Below are positions 14,183 to 18,896 of a stretch of DNA of 18,896 nt, one piece after another. The translations under genes and the position numbers were made by a program. The stretch is from contig JAFAFA010000108.1 of NCBI GenBank assembly GCA_023423695.1, positions 1 to 18,896 on the forward strand, read 5' to 3'. A model generated the notes under the pieces. That model saw nothing but the letters and a program-made list of their open reading frames with translations. It did no database searches and had not been told where the DNA came from. This DNA is from Pseudomonadota bacterium. GTDB taxonomy: Bacteria; Pseudomonadota; Alphaproteobacteria; Azospirillales; Azospirillaceae. How positions within the stretch are numbered: the stretch's first letter is position 1; the number at the start of each line of letters is the position of its first letter.

Positions 14183-14693
14183 TCACCAAGCTTGGCTGTA
14201 AAGCTCCAAGGCATCCTCGTAGCGGACGTCGCGCGGATTGTTGATCAAAAGCCTCTGCACCTTCATGGCGTCGGCGGCCAGCATCGGCAGATTGTCCCGT
14301 CGCACGCCAAGCCGTTCCAGCCGCTGCTCCATCGGCATGGCGGCGACGAGATCGAGCATGGCGTCGATGAAGGCGGCCGCCGCCCCGGCCGGCGTGGCGA
14401 AGGAGCGGCCGTGCAGGATCGCCGGGGCGAGTTCGGCGTAAAGCCCCTCGGCGGCCGGCCGGTTGAACTCCAGCACCGGTCCGAGCATCAGCGCGTTGCT
14501 CAGTCCGTGCGGCACATGGAAATAGCCCCGCAGCGGATAGGCCAGGGCGTGGACCGCCCCAACCGGCGCGTTGGCGAAGACGATGCCGGCAAGCAGCGAA
14601 CCCTGGAGCATGGCCGCGCGGGCGGCCACATCGCACCCATCCGCGATGACGGCGCAGATGTTGCCGCCCAGCAGGCCCAGCGCGCCGATGTCG
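14183..14693 (-). pseudogene. Iron-containing alcohol dehydrogenase, 5'-truncated
   Basis: About 170 codons of the C-terminal half of a group III (Fe-type) dehydrogenase. The metal-site His residues are kept in PVGAVHALAYPLRGYFHVPH. The rest follows the family to the end, LELYSQAW. The N-terminal NAD(P)-binding domain is absent: upstream of ADIGALGLLGGNICAVIADG the frame runs straight into IS5 sequence on the opposite strand. A GTG at 14629 could start a 148-residue fragment but no ribosome site supports it. Not functional. Substrate class unknown. Confidence 0.8.
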
Positions 14694-15193
14694 GCGCAAG
14701 CTGCACCTGGTCGCCGACCCCGGCCACCGGCGAGATCCTCGCTTCGGCGTTGACGGGCAACGAGGAGGGAAACGCCTCGCTGGTCGGTCCATTACTCGAC
14801 CAGATCGCCCGCCCGATTGAAGCTGTGCTAGCGGATGGCGCGTACGATGGCGAGCCCATCTACCGCGCCATCGCAGCACGAGCACCGGAGGCGGAGGTCA
14901 TCATCCCGCCGCGGTCGAGCGTGGTGCCGAGCGACACGGCCGAAAGCGCCCCCACACACACCGTGACCGCAACATCCAGCTGATCACCGAGCGGGGCCGC
15001 CACGGGTGGTCGCGGGGGTCCAGTACGGCAGGTGGTCCGTGGGCGAGGTGCCATGATGCGCTATAAGCAACTGATCGGGCGCAGCCTGCGCGCTCGGAGC
15101 CTGACTGCACAGAAGGTCGAGGCCACCGTCGGCTGCAAAGTCATGAACGTCGTGACCAGCATCGGCATGCCGATCTCCCATAAGGTCGCTTGA
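14694..15193 (+). pseudogene. IS5-family transposase, C-terminal half with frameshifts
   Basis: Begins within the RKLHL block and reads ATGEILASALTGNEEGNASL, VLADGAYDGEPIYRAIAARA and IIPPRSSVVPS, so the second catalytic Asp is present. It loses frame near 14960, and the Y-R-E-K region around 15000-15060 is scrambled. It regains sense as MRYKQLIGRSLRARSLTAQK and ends GMPISHKVA. Inactive. Confidence 0.75.
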
Positions 15194-15246
15194 TCACCAG
15201 TATTTCAGGGCAAAATCTGTCAGGATGCCGAGTTGTGCACCAAAGT
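14694..15246 (+). mobile_element. Half of an IS5-family element (copy D)
   Basis: Contains the second half of the transposase gene and a right terminal repeat, GTTGTGCACCAAAG (15232-15245). Its tail and right end are near-identical in plan to the tail at 17716-17836. The left half and left terminal repeat are missing; the break lies at the truncated dehydrogenase gene. Confidence 0.7.
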
Positions 15247-15262
15247 CTTTCGCTACGGCACC

Positions 15263-15285
15263 GGGGCGGCCGAGGCCGCCCCTTT
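15263..15285 (+). terminator. GC-rich hairpin followed by TTT
   Basis: GGGGCGGC-CGAG-GCCGCCCC with perfect 8-bp pairing followed by TTT on the plus strand, just outside copy D. It looks like a factor-independent terminator with a short T-run. A second perfect stem, CAGCCGG-GGG-CCGGCTG, follows at 15294-15310, between copy D and the convergent catB stop. Confidence 0.5.
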
Positions 15286-15326
15286 GTGCGCAGCAGCCGG
15301 GGGCCGGCTGTTCCGTTTCTGAACAG

Positions 15327-15962
15327 TCAGTTGCGTCTGATCACGTCCCGCCAGTGACGATAAAGTGCTGCAACGTCGCCGCTGGTCAAGATCGGCATGG
15401 CGCCCCGCAACTGGTCATCGGACCAAGCCCACCACTCCATCTCGAGCAGTAATGTAATGAGGTCTTCATCGAAGCGCTTCCGGATCACCCTGGCGGGGTT
15501 GCCGCCCACAATTGCATAAGGCTCGACGTTTCGCGTCACCAGTGACCTCGTGCCGATCACGGCACCGTCACCAATCGTGACGCCAGGCATGATGATTGCC
15601 TCTGAACCGATCCAAACGTCATTGCCGATCACCGTGTCGCCCGCGGGCAGATAGCCATTCTGCGCGCCGGCGAATGCCGGCACGTCAGGCATCCAGAAGA
15701 AGGGAAACGTGCCGATCCAGTCGTTCCGGTGGCCTTGGTTGCCCGCCATGATGAACGCCACGCCAGACCCGATCGAGCAGAAGCTGCCGATCACCAATTT
15801 GTCGACACCTTCATCCGGGAGAAGAAAGCGGGCGCAGTCATCGAAACTGTGACCATGATAATAACCGGAATAGTAACTGTATCGACCGACAATGATGTTC
15901 GGGTTGCTAACCTGCTTCTCCAGCAAGATGCCCTTAAATGGGCTTTCGAAGAAGTTTTCCAT
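15327..15962 (-). CDS. catB: Type B chloramphenicol O-acetyltransferase (xenobiotic acetyltransferase family)
   Basis: 211 residues, the usual CatB length. Starts MENFFESPFKGILLEKQVSN; upstream in-frame non-ATG starts are ignored. The left-handed beta-helix repeats are visible (VIGNDVWIGSEAIIMPGVTI and GDGAVIGTRSLVTR), with the catalytic His78 in AGNQGHRND. The tail LLLEMEWWAWSDDQL is CatB-specific. Type B enzymes transfer acetyl from acetyl-CoA to chloramphenicol 3-OH, often weakly, and may serve other substrates. Base composition is lower in GC than the lipid operon, and mobile-element pieces lie on both sides, so acquisition by transfer is plausible. The leader contains two perfect hairpins. 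Confidence 0.9.
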   Translation of the reverse strand: MENFFESPFKGILLEKQVSNPNIIVGRYSYYSGYYHGHSFDDCARFLLPDEGVDKLVIGSFCSIGSGVAFIMAGNQGHRNDWIGTFPFFWMPDVPAFAGAQNGYLPAGDTVIGNDVWIGSEAIIMPGVTIGDGAVIGTRSLVTRNVEPYAIVGGNPARVIRKRFDEDLITLLLEMEWWAWSDDQLRGAMPILTSGDVAALYRHWRDVIRRN

Positions 15963-15981
15963 CGAGTCACTCACTGCATGT

Positions 15982-16026
15982 GAGCCGCCGAACCAGCGGC
16001 TCCCTGTCTGCGCGGAGGGCGCAGAC
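15982..16026 (-). promoter_or_regulatory. Two perfect hairpins in the catB leader
   Basis: Stem 1 (16006-16026) has 8 bp with a 5-nt loop that reads CCUCC in the catB mRNA, able to pair with a GGAGG-type sequence. Stem 2 (15982-16002) has 7 bp with a 7-nt loop and ends 19 nt before the catB ATG. No T-run follows either. The arrangement could control translation or mRNA stability; an attenuation role is unproven. Confidence 0.45.
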
Positions 16027-16257
16027 AAACACCGCGGGCCACCTTCCAGGTCGCGCGCGTTCAAGCTCTCTGCGTCAAACGCGTGAGAGCACGATGCAGA
16101 TGGTACTTGGACTCGCCTTCATAACGAAGACGTATACAGCAGGGGAAGCGGATCGCCAATGGCGAAAGGGCAGCAATCAGAGCGCACGACCGCCAGGATG
16201 GGGCGGACACGACCGGCATATTCCAACCCCGCTCCCTCGCTTTCGCATCGCCTGCCG

Positions 16258-16602
16258 TCAGGTGGCGATCGCCTGCTCGCCCATGGTTTCAATCCCAAAA
16301 CAAACGCGGTGCTCGACCGACCGGCGCCGGACCTCGACGACGTGATAGCCGTACTCGGTGTAGGTCGCCACCATTGCTTCATACGTCCTTTCGGCCTCGT
16401 CGAGCGTCTGCTTGCGCTCTTGGTCCTGCGCAAAGATCTCGGGCCATGGGGGTGCAATGAAGACGCGCCGATTATACTGATATAGCTTGATGGCCTTCAC
16501 GAGATGGGGCGGCAGCGGCCGATTGAGCATCCGCAAATATCCGGCGATATCCGGTAGCCCGCGGTCGAAGAACACCGGACCGGCTTGATCCTGCGCCGGA
16601 TA
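16258..16602 (-). pseudogene. AAA-type ATPase (AAA_28-like), 5'-truncated
   Basis: The C-terminal part of a predicted P-loop ATPase: PVFFDRGLPDIAGYLRMLNR, YNRRVFIAPPWPEIFAQDQE, RKQTLDEAERTYEAMVATY, then YHVVEVRRRSVEHRV. The FFDRG-PD, FIAPPWPEI and DxER-type blocks identify the family. The Walker A half is missing because the intact IS element at 16603 cuts the gene; the first residues of the apparent 118-codon frame are IS sequence. The missing half is not found on the far side of the insertion, so sequence was also lost. Confidence 0.75.
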
Positions 16603-17715
16603 GTGTTGGTGCACGGAGGCGAGCCGGACCGGTTGGCGGGGGCGAACGCGCCGTGTAGAAGGGTGGCCCCGTTGCCCTGACTACCGCGCCCGCCATGCCC
16701 TTCAAGCACAACGCTGCCCGCCGCCACCGCATTCCCAAGATGCGGTTCACGGTGACGAATTGGTCCTCGTATGAAGCGGGGCTGTGCCGGCGCGGCAGCC
16801 TGACCTTCTGGGTCGATGAGGACGCGATCGCCGGCTGGTGGGCCGCTCCACGAACGACACCGGGCGGTCAGGCGCGCTATTCAGACCTCGCGATTGAAAC
16901 AGCTCTTCTGGTCCGCGTGGTGTTCCACCAGCCGCTGCGCCAGACCGAGGGACTGCTCGGTTCCTTGCTGGAGCTGCTTGAGCTCGATCTACCGGTGCCC
17001 GACCACACGACCCTGAGCCGACGGTCCGCGACACTGACGCCGATCCTGCGGGCTGCCCTGCCGGACGGGCCAGTGCACTTGGTCCTCGACAGCACGGGCC
17101 TGAAGGTCTTCGGGGCGGGCGAGTGGCTCGCCGACAAGCACGGCGCTCGTGGCCCGCGATCATGGCGCAAGTTGCACCTGTGCGTCGACGCGACCTCCTC
17201 GACCATCATTGGCGCGGTCTTGACGACCACCGAGGCCGGAGACGCCTCGCAGGTCGGCCCCTTGCTCGAGCAGACGACCGGCCCGATTACCACGGTGCTG
17301 GCGGACGGCGCCTATGACGGGGAGCCGATCTACCAGACCATTGCACAGCACGATCCTGGAGTCGTGGTAATCATCCCGCCGCGCGCCACCGCTGTGCCCA
17401 GCAACCAGACCGAGACCGCTCTGACGCAGCGCGACCGCCACATCCAGCGGAGCCCCGAAACTGGCCGGATGGGCTGGCAGTGCGAAACCAAGTACGGCCG
17501 CCGCTCCAAAGGGGAAACGGCCATGGCGCGCTACAAGGGCATTCTTGGCGGGCACCTCCACGCCCGGACTCTGCCCGCTCAGCAGGCGGAAGCCATGATC
17601 GGCGTATCCGCCCTCAACCGCATGCTCGACGCAGGACGCCCCGTGCCGGTGCGCACTGCGTAAGCGGCGGCAGAATGGACGAACAGACCGGCCGCCCATC
17701 TCCATGCACCAACAC
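16603..17715 (+). mobile_element. Intact IS5-family element (copy E)
   Basis: 1.1 kb with terminal inverted repeats GTGTTGGTGCACGGAG (16603-16618) and, inverted, GTGTTGGTGCATGGAG (17700-17715), 15 of 16 identical. One complete transposase frame lies between them. The two flanks differ (a broken ATPase gene on the left, the tail of another IS5 copy on the right), and no target duplication is seen, which points to a deletion next to the element after insertion. Confidence 0.85.
16695..17663 (+). CDS. IS5-family transposase, complete
   Basis: 322 residues in one frame, MPFKHNAARRHRIPKMRFTV to PVPVRTA. The full catalytic triad is present: Asp132 (LVLDSTGLK), Asp204 (VLADGAYDGEPIYQ) and Glu274 in the Y267-2-R270-3-E274-6-K281 signature. 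This is the only copy in the window with all three residues in one uninterrupted frame, so it may be active and serve related copies in trans. No clear ribosome site precedes the ATG. Confidence 0.9.
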   Translation: MPFKHNAARRHRIPKMRFTVTNWSSYEAGLCRRGSLTFWVDEDAIAGWWAAPRTTPGGQARYSDLAIETALLVRVVFHQPLRQTEGLLGSLLELLELDLPVPDHTTLSRRSATLTPILRAALPDGPVHLVLDSTGLKVFGAGEWLADKHGARGPRSWRKLHLCVDATSSTIIGAVLTTTEAGDASQVGPLLEQTTGPITTVLADGAYDGEPIYQTIAQHDPGVVVIIPPRATAVPSNQTETALTQRDRHIQRSPETGRMGWQCETKYGRRSKGETAMARYKGILGGHLHARTLPAQQAEAMIGVSALNRMLDAGRPVPVRTA

Positions 17716-17836
17716 CTCGAGGCCGCCGTCGGCTGCAAAGTCATGAACAGTTTGGGTATGCCGATCTCCCGCAAGACCGCCTGATCACCGTGGCCCAATG
17801 GTGGAGACCGCCATCACGCCGGTTTGTGCGCCAAAG
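17716..17836 (+). mobile_element. Tail of another IS5-family element (copy F)
   Basis: Directly behind copy E, the sequence reads EAAVGCKVMNSLGMPISRKT to a stop at 17784, then reaches a right terminal repeat GGTTTGTGCGCCAAAG (17821-17836). The same order and nearly the same words are found at the end of copy D. Copy E therefore appears to be inserted in, or joined by deletion to, this second element. Confidence 0.7.
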
Positions 17837-17839
17837 TCG

Positions 17840-18256
17840 TTAGCTTCTGCTCCAGGGGTTGAATAGTGGAACGCCCATCGGCTCGAAATCACGCACGTTG
17901 CGGGTCACGACGGTCAGGCGATAAACGAGCGCGGTGGCCGCGATCAGGCTGTCACCCTGTGGCCGAGGGTCAGGAACGTGGAGCGTCGCGCAGCGCTGCG
18001 CTACCTCGGCATCCACCGGCAGGATGCGGCCCCGAAAGGCCGATATCACCTGCGTGTCGATCCAGGCGCGCAGCACCGCCCCTTGGATGGCATCCCGGCG
18101 GCCGACCTGCCCTGCACCCAGTTCGACCTCGAACAGGGTGATGGCGGAGATGAACAGGTCGGCCGGCGGCACGCCCCACGCCCAGGCGAGGAGGCCGGGG
18201 TTGGCCCGCGCCGGCCGCCGCAGTTCGGAGATGGCGTTGGTGTCGAGCAGGAACAT
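17840..18256 (-). CDS. vapC: VapC-type PIN-domain toxin
   Basis: 138 residues of a PIN-domain ribonuclease. The acidic metal-binding residues are all there: Asp5 (MFLLDTNAISEL), Glu43 (LFEVELG), Asp102 (GDSLIAATAL) and Asp123 (VTRNVRDF). VapC toxins cut tRNA or rRNA and are held inactive by the cognate antitoxin. Its ATG overlaps the antitoxin stop (TGATG), so the pair is translationally coupled. The C-terminus GVPLFNPW is normal for the FitB-like branch, and the stop lies only 3 nt from the end of IS copy F. Confidence 0.9.
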   Translation of the reverse strand: MFLLDTNAISELRRPARANPGLLAWAWGVPPADLFISAITLFEVELGAGQVGRRDAIQGAVLRAWIDTQVISAFRGRILPVDAEVAQRCATLHVPDPRPQGDSLIAATALVYRLTVVTRNVRDFEPMGVPLFNPWSRS

Positions 18257-18513
18257 CAGTCCAGCACCGCCGGCCGGGCTATGTCACCGATCCGCGCCGG
18301 CTCGAAATCGAAATCGGCACCGGCATCGTCCTGGCGCAGCAACTCGACGATGGAGCCACCCTGGTCGCCCGACAGGCGTTGATAGGTGTCATAGCGCAGC
18401 AGCACGAAGGCCGGCTCCCCGCGATCGGTGACGATCACCGGACCGTCCTCGGCTGCTCGCTTCGCTCCACTTGGGTTCTGATTGAACTCTCTGCTGGATA
18501 TCATTCGGCCCAT
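18256..18513 (-). CDS. Phd/YefM-type antitoxin
   Basis: 85 residues. MGRMISSREFNQNPSGAKRA and EDGPVIVTDRGEPAFVLLRY are the Phd/YefM DNA-binding fold; the acidic tail LLRQDDAGADFDFEPARIGD would wrap the toxin. Start 18513 is chosen because GGAG lies 8 nt upstream; the ATG at 18531 would place that site inside the gene. It is the first gene of the operon and would repress it together with the toxin through the repeats at 18535-18599. Confidence 0.88.
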   Translation of the reverse strand: MGRMISSREFNQNPSGAKRAAEDGPVIVTDRGEPAFVLLRYDTYQRLSGDQGGSIVELLRQDDAGADFDFEPARIGDIARPAVLD

Positions 18514-18529
18514 GCTATCCGCTCCAATC

Positions 18530-18558
18530 ATTATTACAATGCTACAATACTACATCAA
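18530..18558 (-). promoter_or_regulatory. Promoter of the toxin-antitoxin operon
   Basis: On the minus strand, -35 TTGATG (18553-18558) and -10 AATAAT (18530-18535) are 17 bp apart, in a distinctly AT-rich patch 17-45 bp before the antitoxin start codon. The spacer is made of the TACAAT repeats, so a bound repressor would block polymerase. Confidence 0.6.
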
Positions 18559-18599
18559 GGCGAGGCCCGCCACATCGAATGTAGATACAATCCTACAAA
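18535..18599. repeat. Tandem 8-bp TACAAT repeats (candidate antitoxin operators)
   Basis: TACAATGC, TACAATAC and TACATCAA follow each other at an exact 8-bp period from 18535 to 18558. A second pair, TACAATCC and TACAAATC, begins at 18586 with the same period. The first set overlaps the promoter and the second lies 51 bp further upstream. Such spaced clusters fit cooperative binding by toxin-antitoxin complexes. Confidence 0.6.
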
Positions 18600-18787
18600 T
18601 CAGGGCGTTTTGTAGGGCATCAAATGCTGACCTCACCCATATCGTGATCAGAGTCCAAGTGCAGGATATGTTCATCCGCCAATCGAGCGCGTGCGCGGCC
18701 TGAGGACTCCGCCGTTCGTCCGCAGCTTTGTCCGCCTCAAAGGCCGGTCGATGAGAGCCGGCATGCCTCAGTGGCTGTTCGTGGACG

Positions 18788-18895
18788 TCATGCGGGGGTG
18801 GCCTGGGTGACGAGCCGCTTCAGGCGGCGTGAGAGGATCAAGATGAAGGCGATCTCGATGAAAGCGACGAGGTGCTCCTTCGTCCGCTCGGCAAG
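18788..18895 (-). CDS. Possible transposase C-terminal end (runs off the right edge)
   Basis: The 35 visible residues read LAERTKEHLVAFIEIAFILI, LSRRLKRLV and end TQATPA. The layout (Arg/Lys-rich start, hydrophobic helix, RRL) resembles the last helix of IS5/IS4-type DDE transposases, but nothing catalytic is in view and it is not the IS5 subtype found elsewhere in the window. Membrane or other proteins cannot be excluded. Confidence 0.35.
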   Translation of the reverse strand, partial: LAERTKEHLVAFIEIAFILILSRRLKRLVTQATPA

Positions 18896-18896
18896 G

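Noticed and set aside
13075..14244. Plus-strand open frame of 389 codons over the cytidylyltransferase gene
   Set aside because: Arg/Pro-rich translation without motifs; the other frame encodes the complete CdsA-type protein.
14192..14693. Plus-strand frame that reads into the IS copy D transposase
   Set aside because: The left part is antisense to the dehydrogenase remnant; only the part after about 14694 matches transposase, so the apparent long protein is an accidental fusion.
15300..15330. catB as an integron cassette with an attC site
   Set aside because: Hairpins are present near the stop, but no recognisable core sites or cassette boundary were found, and no integrase gene is in the window.
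15963..16064. In-frame extension of catB from a TTG at 16064
   Set aside because: The added residues are not CatB-like and would run through two hairpins; MENFFESPFK is the conserved start.
1..18896. CRISPR array, tRNA or rRNA gene
   Set aside because: No regularly spaced long repeats and no tRNA- or rRNA-like stretches were recognised when reading either strand.

Overview
The window looks like an accessory, insertion-sequence-rich stretch of a GC-rich alphaproteobacterial replicon. A Rhodospirillales/Azospirillum-like host is my inference from codon use, the PhbB, MocR and YnbA/YnbB-type proteins and the abundance of related IS5-family transposase copies; no marker gene fixes the taxon. No rRNA, tRNA or CRISPR array was seen.

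Left part (1-4500). The 5' end of a CoA-transferase gene (formyl-CoA transferase-like) runs off the edge. Next is a small winged-helix gene whose upstream region carries a near-textbook SoxR/MerR-type promoter: a perfect 9-bp dyad inside a 19-bp -35/-10 spacer. A decayed IS5-type copy follows. A MocR-type (GntR-aminotransferase) regulator is then transcribed divergently from a compact set: exported cupin, AhpD/carboxymuconolactone-decarboxylase-like protein, HD-domain hydrolase and, after a 223-bp gap, an SDR oxidoreductase.

Middle (5400-8600). A nearly complete IS5-type element with a transposase split at a C-run lies upstream of phbB (acetoacetyl-CoA reductase). The AT-richer phbB leader has a 15-bp inverted repeat and a 9-bp direct repeat. 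Behind phbB is a graveyard: a 111-bp nested inverted repeat, an IS5 relic and an ISKra4-like relic.

Envelope block (8588-14149). On the minus strand lie yjfL (DUF350), ygiB/yjfM-like lipoprotein (DUF1190) and a glutathionylspermidine-synthase-like ATP-grasp protein. Divergent from them is a tightly overlapping operon: TetR regulator, a 63-aa transporter remnant, a YnbA-type CDP-alcohol phosphatidyltransferase, a PlsC-type acyltransferase and a YnbB/CdsA-type cytidylyltransferase. The last three could make phosphatidic acid, CDP-diacylglycerol and an unknown phospholipid, under TetR control through a palindrome just upstream of tetR.

Right part (14183-18896). This is a mosaic of broken genes and IS pieces: a 5'-truncated iron alcohol dehydrogenase fused to half an IS5 copy, an intact-looking catB-type acetyltransferase gene with two perfect hairpins in its leader, the 3' half of an AAA ATPase gene, an intact IS5-type element abutting the tail of another, a vapBC-type toxin-antitoxin pair with tandem 8-bp operator-like repeats, and a possible transposase end at the edge.
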